Below are positions 16,796 through 26,865 of a DNA stretch of 36,886 bases, piece by piece. A program made the translations under genes and the position numbers. This DNA comes from Azohydromonas lata NBRC 102462 (GTDB lineage Bacteria > Pseudomonadota > Gammaproteobacteria > Burkholderiales > Burkholderiaceae_C): contig NZ_BCTC01000065.1 in NCBI RefSeq assembly GCF_001571085.1, positions 1 through 36,886 of the forward strand, given 5' to 3'. The number at the start of each line of letters is the position of its first letter. The stretch's first letter is position 1. Under the pieces are notes generated by a model. That model worked only from the letters and a program-made list of their open reading frames with translations. It searched no databases and had not been told where the DNA came from.

Positions 16796-17320
16796 ATGCC
16801 GCTGTACCGCCTGGGCGACAAGGCCCCCTGCGTTGACGCCACCGCCTTCGTCGCCCCCGACGCCACGCTGGTGGGCGACGTGCAGCTCGGCCCGCAGGCC
16901 AGCGTGTGGTTCCAGGCCGTGGCCCGCGGCGACAACGAGCCCATTCGCATAGGCGCATCGTCCAACGTGCAGGAAGGCGCCGTCCTGCACGCGGACCCCG
17001 GTTATCCGCTCACCATCGGCGAGCGCGTCACCGTCGGCCACCAGGCCATGCTGCACGGCTGCACCATTGGCGAGGGCTCGCTCATAGGCATACAGGCGGT
17101 GGTGCTCAACGGCGCCAGAATCGGCAAGCAGTGCCTGGTGGGCGCGGGCGCCATCGTCACCGAGGGCAAGGAGTTTCCGGACCGCAGCCTCATCCTGGGC
17201 GCGCCGGCCAGGGTGGTGCGCCAGCTCAGCGACGAGGACGTCGCCCGCCTGGAGCGCGCCGCCGCCGTCTACGTGGACCGGGGCGCCCAATTCGCCACGC
17301 AACTGGAGCGCGTGGGCTGA
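16796..17320 (+). CDS. gamma-carbonic anhydrase-like protein (YrdA/PaaY family)
   Basis: A 174-residue left-handed beta-helix protein built of hexapeptide repeats (IGASSNV, IGERVTVG, IGEGSLIG, IGKQCLVGAG). The three zinc ligands of the gamma class are present: His65 (LHADPG), His82 (GHQAMLHG) and His87. This makes carbonic anhydrase activity possible, though many YrdA/PaaY members act as thioesterases or have unknown roles. AAAGGA precedes the ATG. It stands alone downstream of regA on the same strand; no pathway neighbour suggests a substrate. Confidence 0.9.
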   Translation: MPLYRLGDKAPCVDATAFVAPDATLVGDVQLGPQASVWFQAVARGDNEPIRIGASSNVQEGAVLHADPGYPLTIGERVTVGHQAMLHGCTIGEGSLIGIQAVVLNGARIGKQCLVGAGAIVTEGKEFPDRSLILGAPARVVRQLSDEDVARLERAAAVYVDRGAQFATQLERVG

Positions 17321-17451
17321 TCCACCGCCGCGGCGGCCGGCTCCGAAGCCGCCACGTTTTTGGGTCAACCCGGGAATGATGCCGGTTGCCCAGGGGTGAG
17401 CCCGCGGTTTGCTCCCGGCAGGGCGTCGCCCCACTCCACGCCGCCCTCCCC

Positions 17452-19686
<2,235 letters not shown>

Positions 19687-19721
19687 ACCCCAAAGGTAAT
19701 TTGCCGCCTCTTGCCTACAGT

Positions 19722-19735
19722 GCTTGTATGCAAGC
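19722..19735. promoter_or_regulatory. GntR/FCD-type operator before the dctA-like gene
   Basis: GCTTG-TATG-CAAGC, a perfect-arm palindrome 65 bp before the dctA start codon. The 12-bp core CTTGTATGCAAG recurs exactly at 25000-25011 before the ABC operon. Its shape (TTGTA...CAA) fits sites of FCD-type GntR regulators, one of which is encoded just downstream at 21253-21960. Confidence 0.7.
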
Positions 19736-19799
19736 TTGAGCACAAACCGGTGCAAACAGCCTGCACTTGCTGTTGCGGTCGTTGTTGGAGACAAGAGCC

Positions 19800-21152
19800 A
19801 TGCCTCGATTTTTCAGATCCCTGTTCGGCCAGGTGGTGCTGGCGCTGTGCGTCGGCGTGCTGCTGGGCCTGCTGGTGCCGGAGTTCGCCTTGAAGCTCAA
19901 GCCGTTGGGCGACGGCTTCATCAAGCTCATCAAGATGGTCATTCCGCTGCTGGTGTTCTGCGTGGTGGTGCACGGCATCGCCGGCGCGGGCGACCTCAAG
20001 CGCGTGGGCCGCGTGGGCGTGAAGGCGCTCATCTACTTCGAGGTCGTCACCACCATCGCGCTGGCGCTGGGCCTGCTGCTGGCCTTCGTGTTCCAGCCCG
20101 GCGTGGGCATGAACGTGGACCCCAAGGCGCTGGACGCCTCGGCCATGAGCGCCTATGCCGAGAACGCCAGCAAGCTCGAAAGCGGCGGCACGGTGGACTT
20201 CCTGATGAAGCTCATCCCGACCACCGTGGTGGGCGCCTTTGCCACCGGGGACGTGCTGCAGGTGCTGCTGTTCGCGGTGCTCTTCGGTTGCGCGCTCACC
20301 ATGCTGGGTCAGCGCGGCGCGCTGGTGGCCGATCTCGTGGACACGCTCTCGCACGTGCTGTTCAAGATCATGGGCATCCTCATCCGCCTGGCCCCGTTGG
20401 GCGTGCTGGGCGCCATCGCCTTCACCGTGGGCAAGTACGGCATCGGCTCGCTCAAGCAGCTGGGCATGCTGGTGGCGCTGTTCTACGTGGCGGTGGCCAT
20501 CTTCGTGGTGGGCATCCTGGGCGGCATCCTGCGCCTGGCGGGCTTCAACATCTTCAAGCTGCTGCGCTACCTGCGCGAGGAGCTGATGGTGGTGCTGGCC
20601 ACCACCTCCAGCGACAGCGTGCTGCCGCAGATCATGGCCAAGCTGCGCCGCATGGGCGTGCGCGACTCCACGGTGGGCCTGGTCATCCCGACCGGCTACT
20701 CCTTCAACCTGGATGCGTTCTCCATCTACATCACGCTGGCGGCGGTGTTCATTGCGCAGGCGACCAACACGCCCATAGGCATGGCGGACCTGCTGACCAT
20801 CCTGGCCATCTCGCTGGTCACGTCCAAGGGCGCGCACGGCGTGCCGGGCTCGGCCATCGTGGTGCTGGCGGCCACGCTGCACGCGGTGCCGGCCATTCCC
20901 GCCATCGGCCTGGTGCTGGTGCTGTCGGTGGACTGGTTCATGGGCATTGCGCGGGCGCTGGGCAACCTCATCGGCAACTGCGTGGCCACCGTGGCCGTGG
21001 CGGCCTGGGAAGGCGACATTGACCGCGAGCGGGCGCACGCCGTGCTCGACGGCCGCGTGCCCACCGAGGAAACCATCGCCAATGCCGACGAGGACACCCC
21101 CCCGGCCGCCGCCGCCCCGGCGCTGGCGCGCACCGGCACGCTCAACGCCTGA
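19800..21152 (+). CDS. dctA: DctA-type dicarboxylate/amino-acid:cation symporter (DAACS family)
   Basis: A 450-residue inner-membrane symporter, close to DctA length. The family motifs are clear: ATTSSDSVLPQIMAKL (serine-rich hairpin 1), VIPTGYSFNLDAFSIYI, and AVFIAQATNTP with the substrate and cation site; DctA itself has SFNLDGTSIY, so the A-F here is a small difference near the substrate site. It takes up succinate, fumarate, malate or a related acidic substrate with protons or sodium. GGAG lies 9 bp before the ATG. The C-terminal tail after residue 430 is Pro/Ala-rich. The operator upstream and the GntR gene downstream suggest regulation by substrate. Confidence 0.88.
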   Translation: MPRFFRSLFGQVVLALCVGVLLGLLVPEFALKLKPLGDGFIKLIKMVIPLLVFCVVVHGIAGAGDLKRVGRVGVKALIYFEVVTTIALALGLLLAFVFQPGVGMNVDPKALDASAMSAYAENASKLESGGTVDFLMKLIPTTVVGAFATGDVLQVLLFAVLFGCALTMLGQRGALVADLVDTLSHVLFKIMGILIRLAPLGVLGAIAFTVGKYGIGSLKQLGMLVALFYVAVAIFVVGILGGILRLAGFNIFKLLRYLREELMVVLATTSSDSVLPQIMAKLRRMGVRDSTVGLVIPTGYSFNLDAFSIYITLAAVFIAQATNTPIGMADLLTILAISLVTSKGAHGVPGSAIVVLAATLHAVPAIPAIGLVLVLSVDWFMGIARALGNLIGNCVATVAVAAWEGDIDRERAHAVLDGRVPTEETIANADEDTPPAAAAPALARTGTLNA

Positions 21153-21252
21153 GCACGCCCAAGCGTGCGCATGCCGCAAGGGGCACGGCCTTGCAAGAGG
21201 CCGATCCCTGGCGGTGCCTGAAGCCCCGCGGCCAGCCGATACAGTTACGCCC

Positions 21253-21960
21253 ATGCCCACCCAAGTCGAAATTGCCCAGCGCGTCGTCGAGTCCATCCTG
21301 GCCCAGCGCCTCCTGCCCGGAGAGCGTTTGGGCGAGCAGGAGCTGGCGGACCTCTTCGGCGTGAGCCGCACGCTGGTGCGCGAGGCGCTGATGCAGTTGC
21401 AGGCGCGCGGTTTCGTGGAGGTGCGCAGCCGCAAGGGCTGGTACGTGGTGGAGCCCTCGGCCGAGGAGGCGCGCGACGCCTTCGCCGCGCGCCGCGCCGT
21501 GGAGTCCGGGTTGCTGGCCCAGGCGGGCCAGGCGCTGCAGGGCCAGCCGCTGCAGACGGCCATCGCCCGCATGCGCCAGCACCTGGCGCAGGAGCGCGCG
21601 GCCATAGACCAGTCTGACCCCGCCACGCGCGCCTTCATGCTGGCCGACTTCCACGTCTGCCTGGCCGAATGCCTGGGCCACCGCGTGCTGGCCGACATGC
21701 TGCGCGACCTCACGGCCCGCACCACGCTGGTGGCCACGCTCTACCAATCCACGCACGATGCGCGCGAGTCCTGCGAGGACCACGCGCGCATCGTCGAGGC
21801 CATAGAAGCGGGCGACTTCCCGCGCGCCACCGCGCTGATGCTGGATCACATCGGCAACGTGGAGGACGCGCTGGGCCAGTCCGCCGCCACGGCCGACGCC
21901 AAGGAGCGGCTGCGCGCGTCGCTGGCGCCGCTGGCCGCGGCGCGGACGACGGCGGCCTGA
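21253..21960 (+). CDS. GntR-family transcriptional regulator, FCD (FadR) subfamily
   Basis: A 235-residue regulator: winged helix at residues 1-70 (GERLGEQELADLFGVSRTLVREALMQLQARGFVEVRSRKGWYV) and an FCD ligand domain with the metal-binding pattern of Asp and His in ADFHVCLAE, then HDARESCEDHARIVEAIEAGD with two more His. Such domains usually bind organic acids through a divalent metal. It lies between the dctA-like gene (same strand, 100 bp upstream) and the ABC transporter (convergent, 31 bp). Both of those carry the same palindrome upstream, so they are the likely targets. No copy of the palindrome precedes its own start. Confidence 0.9.
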   Translation: MPTQVEIAQRVVESILAQRLLPGERLGEQELADLFGVSRTLVREALMQLQARGFVEVRSRKGWYVVEPSAEEARDAFAARRAVESGLLAQAGQALQGQPLQTAIARMRQHLAQERAAIDQSDPATRAFMLADFHVCLAECLGHRVLADMLRDLTARTTLVATLYQSTHDARESCEDHARIVEAIEAGDFPRATALMLDHIGNVEDALGQSAATADAKERLRASLAPLAAARTTAA

Positions 21961-21991
21961 ACCCGAGGCGCCTCCCGGCGCCTGCAGGGCC

Positions 21992-22792
21992 TCAGTGCAG
22001 CGCCGACAGGAACTGCTTGAGCTCCGGCGTCTGCGGGTTGCCGAACAGCGCCGCCGGCGGGCCCATTTCATGGATGCGCCCGGCGTGCATGAACACCACG
22101 CGGTCGCTGACCTTGCGCGCGAAACCCATCTCGTGCGTGACCATGAGCAGCGTCATGCCCTCGTCGGCCAGGCGCTCCACGACCTTGAGCACCTCGCCCA
22201 CCAGCTCCGGGTCCAGCGCGGAAGTGATCTCGTCGCACAGCATCACGCTGGGCTCCATGGCCAGCGCCCGCGCAATGGCCACGCGCTGCTGCTGGCCGCC
22301 GGAGAGCTGGTCGGGCCACGCCTCGAACTTGTCGGCCAGGCCCACGCGCTCCAGCAAGCGCCGCGCATGCGCCTCGGCCTCGGCCGCACCGCGCTGTTTT
22401 ACGAGCGTGGGCGCCAGCATCACGTTGCGCCCAACCGTCAGGTGCGGGAACAAGTTGAAATTCTGGAAGATCATGCCCACGTGCTGGCGCAGCGCGCGCA
22501 TGGCCTGGGCGTCGCCGTGGCGCAGCGGCTGGCCGTCCACCTCCAGGCTGCCGTCCTGGAAGGTCTCCAGGCCGTTGATGCAGCGCAGCAGCGTGCTCTT
22601 GCCGGAGCCGCTCTTGCCGATGATGCACACCACCTCGCCGCGCTGCACCTGCAGGTCTATGCCCTTGAGCACCTCGTTGCTGCCGAAACGTTTGCGCAGC
22701 GCGTGGACGTTGACGATGGGTGAGGAAGAAGATGCGGCGGCAGGCGCCGCCGCAGCCGCCACGGCGGGGGCGGTCAAAGACTCAATGGACAC
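21992..22792 (-). CDS. polar amino-acid ABC transporter ATPase (GlnQ/GltL type)
   Basis: A 266-residue ATP-binding subunit with Walker A GKSGSGKST (59-67), Q-loop FQNFNLFPH, signature LSGGQQQRVAIARALA, Walker B with CDEITSALDPE and switch His in VTHEMGFARKV. The best relatives are ATPases of polar amino-acid importers (HisP/GlnQ/GltL), in line with the gene order. An Ala/Ser-rich head of about 25 residues precedes the usual family start; a shorter start may be used. The gene overlaps the preceding permease by 11 bp and is last in the operon. Confidence 0.93.
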   Translation of the reverse strand: MSIESLTAPAVAAAAAPAAASSSSPIVNVHALRKRFGSNEVLKGIDLQVQRGEVVCIIGKSGSGKSTLLRCINGLETFQDGSLEVDGQPLRHGDAQAMRALRQHVGMIFQNFNLFPHLTVGRNVMLAPTLVKQRGAAEAEAHARRLLERVGLADKFEAWPDQLSGGQQQRVAIARALAMEPSVMLCDEITSALDPELVGEVLKVVERLADEGMTLLMVTHEMGFARKVSDRVVFMHAGRIHEMGPPAALFGNPQTPELKQFLSALH

Positions 22793-23432
22793 GGGCCAGT
22801 TTCCTTTCCAGGCGGCGGCTCCAGGCCGACAGCGGCCAGCACAGCACGAAGTAGAGAAGGGCTACGCAGGCGTAGACCGTGAAGGGGCGGAAGGTGGTGT
22901 TGGTGATCATGGTGCCGGCCTTGGTCAGCTCGATGAAGCCGATGACGGAGGCCAGCGCCGTGCCCTTGATGATCTGCACCGAGAAACCCACCGTGGGCGC
23001 GATGGCGATGCGCAGCGCCTGCGGGCCGATGACGTGGCGCAGCTTCTCGCTGAAGGAAAGCGCCAGGCTGTCCGCCGCCTCCCACTGCCCCTTGGGAATG
23101 GCGTTGACGCAGCCGCGCCAGATTTCGCTGAGGAAGGCGCTGCCGTACAGCGTGAGCGCCGCGCCCGCGGCCACGAAGGCCGGCACGTTGAGGCCCAGCA
23201 GCGCCAGGCCGAAGTAGGCCAGGAACAGTTGCATGAGCAGCGGCGTGCCCTGGAAGAGCTGCACGTACACGGCCACGGCGCGCTCCGCCCAGGGCCGGCG
23301 CGTCAGGCGCAGCGCCAGCAGCGCCAGGCCCAGCAGCCCGCCGCCGACGAAGGCCATGAGCGACAGCGCCACCGTCCAGCGCGCGGCCAGCAGCAGGTTG
23401 CGCAGGATGTCCCACAAGGAAAATTCCACCAT
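22782..23432 (-). CDS. polar amino-acid ABC transporter permease (second)
   Basis: A 216-residue HisM/GlnP-type permease with about five helices. The ATPase-contact motif is GSAFLSEIWRGCVNAIPKGQWEAADSLALS (the EAA-loop pattern EAA...G), and FQGTPLLMQLFLAYFG is the typical second-helix entry. The ATG at 23432 follows the stop of the first permease by a single base (TGAcATG), so it was preferred over a frame start at 23462. It forms the membrane channel with the 23434-24108 product. Confidence 0.92.
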   Translation of the reverse strand: MVEFSLWDILRNLLLAARWTVALSLMAFVGGGLLGLALLALRLTRRPWAERAVAVYVQLFQGTPLLMQLFLAYFGLALLGLNVPAFVAAGAALTLYGSAFLSEIWRGCVNAIPKGQWEAADSLALSFSEKLRHVIGPQALRIAIAPTVGFSVQIIKGTALASVIGFIELTKAGTMITNTTFRPFTVYACVALLYFVLCWPLSAWSRRLERKLARVH

Positions 23433-23433
23433 G

Positions 23434-24108
23434 TCAGCGCCCCGCTTGCGGTGTACGGCCAAAGATCCAGCGCGGGCCGATGTGGTTGAGCACTTGCCGC
23501 AACAGCACCGCCAGCAGCAGGTACAGCGCCGTGGCGACGATGAAGGATTCGAAGGCGCGGAAGTTGCGGCTTTGAATCAGGTTGGCCGTGTAGCTCAGCT
23601 CCTGCGCGGCGATCTGCCCGCACACGGCCGAGCCCAGCATCACGATCACGATCTGGCTGACCATGGCCGGCCACACCCGGCCCAGCGCCGGCGGCATGAC
23701 CACGCGCAGGAAGACCTGCGCCTCCGTCAGCGCCAGGCTGCGCGCGGCTTCGATCTGGCCGCGCGGCGTGGCTTCCATGCCCGCGCGGGCGATCTCCGCC
23801 GCGTAGGCGCCCAGGTTGAGCACCATGGCGATGACGGAAGCCACCTCCGGCGTGAGCTTCACTCCCAGGCTGGGCAGGCCGAAGAACACGAAGAAGAGCT
23901 GGACGATGAAGGGCGTGTTGCGTATGAGCTCCACGTAGGCGCCCGCGATGGGGCGCAGCCACGCCGGCCCCCAGGCGCGCGCCCAGCCGCAGGCCACGCC
24001 CAGCGCCAAGCCCAGCGCCGCGGCCACGGCGCTCAGGGCCAGCGTCAGCGCCGCGCCCTGCAGCAGCAGCGGCCAGTAGGCCAGCACGTCGGCGAATTCG
24101 AGCTTCAT
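23434..24108 (-). CDS. polar amino-acid ABC transporter permease (first)
   Basis: A 224-residue permease with the HisQ/GlnP plan: helix 1 LLLQGAALTLALSAVAAALG, then ELIRNTPFIVQLFFVFFGLP and the EAA-loop GAYAAEIARAGMEATPRGQIEAARSLALT. It pairs with the following permease as a heterodimer. It starts 9 bp after the binding-protein gene and ends 1 bp before the second permease, so the operon is tightly coupled. Confidence 0.92.
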   Translation of the reverse strand: MKLEFADVLAYWPLLLQGAALTLALSAVAAALGLALGVACGWARAWGPAWLRPIAGAYVELIRNTPFIVQLFFVFFGLPSLGVKLTPEVASVIAMVLNLGAYAAEIARAGMEATPRGQIEAARSLALTEAQVFLRVVMPPALGRVWPAMVSQIVIVMLGSAVCGQIAAQELSYTANLIQSRNFRAFESFIVATALYLLLAVLLRQVLNHIGPRWIFGRTPQAGR

Positions 24109-24117
24109 CGCGCCGGC

Positions 24118-24903
24118 TCAGTTGGGCAGGTCGCCGGCCGGGCGGCCCAGCCACTTCACGGCCATGCGGTCGAGCTCGCCGCTGGCCTTGGCCGCCGCGA
24201 TGATCTCGTTGACCTTGGCACGCAGCTTGTCGTCGCCCTTGGCCAGGCCTATGAAGTTGGGCGAGTCCTTCAGCACGAACTTGAACTCGGTGCCCAACTG
24301 CGGGTTGCGCGCCATCATGTTGCCCGCCACCGAGGCGCCGGTGGCCACCACCTGCACCTGGCCGGAGACGAAGGCGGCGATGGTGGCGTTGTTGTCCTCG
24401 AAGCGCTTGATGTCCGTGCTGCCCGGGGCGATCTTGCTGAGCTCGATGTCCTCGATCGCGCCGCGCGTCACGCCCACGCTCTTGCCCGCCAGGTCCGCCG
24501 CGCTCTTGACCGGCAGCGACTTGGGTGCGAACACGGCCTGGAAGAAGGGCGAGTAGGCCGCGGTGAAGTCGATCACCTTCTCCCGCTCCGGGTTCTTGCC
24601 CAAGGTGGAGATGACCAGGTCCACCTTCTTGGTCTGCAGGTAGGGGATGCGGTTGGCGCTGCTCACCGGCACCAGCTCGGCCTTCACGCCCAGCCTGGCG
24701 GCAATGAGCTGCGCCATGTCCACGTCCAGCCCACGGGGCACCATGTCGGTGCCCACGAAACCGTAAGGGGCGTAGTCGGTAGGCACGGCGATGTTGATGC
24801 TCTTGCGGGCGAGCACCTCGTCCAGCGCGCTTTGGGCGTGGGCTCCGGCGGCGATCACGAGGCTCACGGCGCCCAGGGCGCGGGCGAATTGGCGGCGGTT
24901 CAT
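24118..24903 (-). CDS. ABC transporter substrate-binding protein, family 3 (polar amino acids)
   Basis: A 261-residue periplasmic binding protein. The signal peptide is MNRRQFARALGAVSLVIAAG with cleavage likely after GAHA. The mature part opens with INIAVPTDYAPYGFVG, followed by GLDVDMAQLIAARLG, VDLVISTLGKNPEREKVIDFTAAY and GKSVGVTRGAIEDIEL, all marks of the family-3 solute-binding proteins. An arginine that normally holds the ligand carboxylate is plausible but not placed. The ATG at 24903 has AAAGGAAAG upstream. First gene of the operon; the palindrome at 24999-25012 lies about 97 bp before it. Substrate unknown; acidic amino acids are a guess from the dctA link. Confidence 0.92.
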   Translation of the reverse strand: MNRRQFARALGAVSLVIAAGAHAQSALDEVLARKSINIAVPTDYAPYGFVGTDMVPRGLDVDMAQLIAARLGVKAELVPVSSANRIPYLQTKKVDLVISTLGKNPEREKVIDFTAAYSPFFQAVFAPKSLPVKSAADLAGKSVGVTRGAIEDIELSKIAPGSTDIKRFEDNNATIAAFVSGQVQVVATGASVAGNMMARNPQLGTEFKFVLKDSPNFIGLAKGDDKLRAKVNEIIAAAKASGELDRMAVKWLGRPAGDLPN

Positions 24904-24998
24904 GGCGGCTTTCCTTTGGGGTCGGTGAGGGTCGGCGGAAAGAAGCGCGCGGTGTGCACCGGCCTGGTGCAAAAGTGCGTGCTTCATCTCCATGCAAG

Positions 24999-25012
24999 CC
25001 TTGTATGCAAGG
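24999..25012. promoter_or_regulatory. GntR/FCD-type operator before the ABC operon
   Basis: CCTTG-TATG-CAAGG, a perfect-arm palindrome with the same 12-bp core as at 19723-19734. A half copy, ATGCAAG (24992-24998), abuts it. It is in the leader or promoter region of the minus-strand ABC operon. Confidence 0.72.
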
Positions 25013-25064
25013 CATATGCCAATCGTCCGGCGTCTTATGCAGGGAATGCGCCGCCCTCAAACGG

Positions 25065-25096
25065 CCGCGGCCCGCCGGGGAGCCGGCGGGCCGCGG
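25065..25096 (-). terminator. strong hairpin behind fur
   Basis: A perfect 14-bp stem, CCGCGGCCCGCCGG (25065-25078) and CCGGCGGGCCGCGG (25083-25096), with the loop GGAG. Read on the minus strand it is followed by CGTTTGAG, a short T stretch. It lies 86 bp after the fur stop and before the ABC promoter, so it most likely ends the hemS-fur transcript. Confidence 0.6.
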
Positions 25097-25104
25097 GGTG
25101 GGCG

Positions 25105-25146
25105 GTGAGCGCTTGGCGCTGAGCCGTGAGCCGTGAGCGCTCGGCG
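25105..25146. repeat. short imperfect direct repeat
   Basis: GTGAGCGCTTGGCG (25105-25118) and GTGAGCGCTCGGCG (25133-25146) are two 14-base copies with one mismatch, 28 bp apart, with extra GCCGTGA units between and after. The stretch lies between the fur stop and its hairpin. It has no evident role and may be slippage. Confidence 0.5.
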
Positions 25147-25181
25147 TCAGCCGTGAAGGCGCGCCGTGCCGGCGCCGCCCG

Positions 25182-25619
25182 TCAGTTGGCCTGGCACTCC
25201 GGGCGCGAGCAGCGTCCGTACAGCGCGAGCACGTGCTCGCGCAGCTCGAACCCGCGCTCGCGGGCGATGGCGTGCTGCCGCTGCTCGATCTCGGCGTCCA
25301 CGAACTCCTCGATGCGCCCGCAGGCCACGCACACCAAATGGTCGTGGTGCTTGCCGTGGTCCACCTCGAACACGGCGCGGCCGCCTTCGAACTGCGTGCG
25401 CTTGAGCAGCCCGGCCTGCTCGAACTGCGCCAGCACCCGGTAGACGGTGGCCAGGCCGATGTCGGCGTCCTCGGCGATCAGGTGGCGGTAGATGTCTTCC
25501 GCGCTGAGGTGCGAGGCCGTTTCGCGCTGGAACACCTCCAGCACCTTCAGGCGGGGCAGGGTGGCCTTGAGCCCGCTGGTCTGCAGCTCGGCGATGTGGT
25601 CGTTGCGGGATTTGGTCAT
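25182..25619 (-). CDS. fur: ferric uptake regulator Fur
   Basis: A 145-residue Fur protein. The winged helix spans residues 1-80 with LKATLPRLKVLEVFQ and DIGLATVYRVLAQFEQAGLL. The dimer domain has the regulatory metal residues in HHDHLVC, the first Cys pair in CVACG, Glu and His in the later helix-strand (EIE, REHVLALYG) and the second Cys pair in CSRPEC. With iron it represses iron-uptake genes. The ATG at 25619 gives the normal Fur N-terminus; the frame is open a little further upstream. It lies 23 bp after the HemS-like gene and probably shares its Fur-controlled promoter, giving autoregulation. Most relatives keep their main fur elsewhere, so this may be a second copy (inference). Confidence 0.92.
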   Translation of the reverse strand: MTKSRNDHIAELQTSGLKATLPRLKVLEVFQRETASHLSAEDIYRHLIAEDADIGLATVYRVLAQFEQAGLLKRTQFEGGRAVFEVDHGKHHDHLVCVACGRIEEFVDAEIEQRQHAIARERGFELREHVLALYGRCSRPECQAN

Positions 25620-25642
25620 GGGTGCTTCGTGTGGAACCGGGG

Positions 25643-26782
25643 TCAGGCCTGGGCGGCGAGTTGGCTCAGGAGGCTGCGCCACTCGCCGCGCTCGCTGCCC
25701 TCGGCGTCGGTCTCGGCGCTGATGCTGGCGATGGGCTCGCCGGCGGCGTCCAGCAGCACCAACGCATGTCGCGTGCCATTGGGCGTTGGGCGGCGCAGCA
25801 GCCAGGTTTGGGCGATGGCGTCGGCGCGCAGGCGCAGGCCGTGGCCGGCGCCGCGGGCGTGCAGCCAGGGGCCGTCCAGCCGCACGTCCTGCAGCGCGCC
25901 GCTGCGGCTCAGGCGCCCGCCGCGGCTTTCCACGCGCAGCGTCAGCGGCACGCCGCTGTGCGCGGCGCCGGCCAGCACCTGGTGCGTGCTGGCGTTGGGC
26001 AGCCGCGTCGCCGTGCCGCCTTCACCGGCCACGGCGCTGTCGAACGCGGCCACGGCCATGCGGCGAGGCGCAGCGGCCGGCTTCTTCACCGGGATCACCA
26101 GCCCCGGCGCGAGCTGCCAGCTGGAGAAGCTCTCCACGATGTCCAGGAAAGCCTCCACCCGGCTGCCTTCCAACAGCACGACTTCCGCCACCGACTGGCC
26201 GTAGAGGTCGAAGAACTGCAGGCTGCGTTCCACGCGGCCGTCGGCCCCGCGCTCCTCGATGGCGAAGCCGTGGGCCCAGGCGCCGGCCGCGGCAGCGTCG
26301 GCCAGGCAGGTGCAGGCCGGTGCGTCGCCCGCGGCCTGCTCGCAGCGGCGGGTGAGCTCCTGCGCCGCGCTGGTGTTCTCCAGCCGGCACCAGCGGTTGC
26401 CCGTGATGCTGCGCACCACGCCCAAGGCCGGCAGCGCGGCGGCGATGCGGCGCCATTGCGGCAGCAGGTGGCGTGCGCTCAGCGAGGACAGCGCCGGCTG
26501 GAACAGCCCGGCATGCGCGGCGATCAACTCGCCCTCGGTGACGCCCAGCGCCAGCGCGACGTCGCCCCGGCGCGCCTGCGGCTGCGCTGCGCGCTCGTGT
26601 GCATAAGCTGCGCGCAGGCCCGGCGAGCGCAGCGCGCGCCGGCGCACCAGGCTCGGCAGGGCGCGCACCTGCGATGCGGGCGTTCCGGCCGGCGCGTGCC
26701 GGCGCGGCGACGCGCTGCGCTCGGTGGCGCCCGTCGTCGGCGGCAGGGGCCGTGCCTCGGCCCGCTTGTCTGTCGCAGCCAT
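25643..26782 (-). CDS. HemS/HmuS/ChuS-family haem protein (divergent)
   Basis: A 379-residue cytoplasmic protein with the two-part HemS plan, used for haem trafficking or degradation. N-half marks: ALGVTEGELIAAHAG, LPALGVVRSITGN, and RSLQFFDLYGQSV. C-half marks: GPWLHARGAGHGLRLRADAIAQTWLLRRPT and HALVLLDAAGEPIASI with the final EWRSLL. Two oddities: a basic, Pro/Ala/Arg-rich head of about 55 residues not usual in HemS, and a shortened link between the halves where the usual W..L.D.H.F segment with the haem-binding His is not recognisable. GGAAGAG lies 8 bp before the ATG at 26782. A Fur box overlaps its promoter; fur follows. No hmuRTUV transport genes are in view. Confidence 0.8.
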   Translation of the reverse strand: MAATDKRAEARPLPPTTGATERSASPRRHAPAGTPASQVRALPSLVRRRALRSPGLRAAYAHERAAQPQARRGDVALALGVTEGELIAAHAGLFQPALSSLSARHLLPQWRRIAAALPALGVVRSITGNRWCRLENTSAAQELTRRCEQAAGDAPACTCLADAAAAGAWAHGFAIEERGADGRVERSLQFFDLYGQSVAEVVLLEGSRVEAFLDIVESFSSWQLAPGLVIPVKKPAAAPRRMAVAAFDSAVAGEGGTATRLPNASTHQVLAGAAHSGVPLTLRVESRGGRLSRSGALQDVRLDGPWLHARGAGHGLRLRADAIAQTWLLRRPTPNGTRHALVLLDAAGEPIASISAETDAEGSERGEWRSLLSQLAAQA

Positions 26783-26836
26783 GTCGATAGCTCTTCCATT
26801 GCAGGGGACCGCCACGGCGGCGGACTGTCGGCCTCT

Positions 26837-26865
26837 ACTTTAATGAGAATGACTCGCATTTGCAA
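26837..26865 (-). promoter_or_regulatory. sigma-70 promoter of hemS-fur
   Basis: Read on the minus strand: TTGCAA (26865-26860), 17-bp spacer, TAAAGT (26842-26837), each matching 4 of 6 consensus bases. It lies about 55 bp before the HemS start codon and is covered by the Fur box. Confidence 0.55.
26842..26860. promoter_or_regulatory. Fur box
   Basis: AATGAGAATGACTCGCATT is a 19-bp site whose arms match as an inverted repeat at seven of nine positions, close to the classical AATGAGAAT-N-ATTCTCATT form. An overlapping perfect repeat, GCATT-TGC-AATGC (26856-26868), follows. It lies between hemS and the divergent sigma-54 activator and can explain iron control of hemS-fur. Confidence 0.8.

Noticed and set aside
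21153-21168. GCACGC-CCAA-GCGTGC hairpin right after the dctA stop
   Set aside because: Only six pairs and no T run; too weak to call a terminator.
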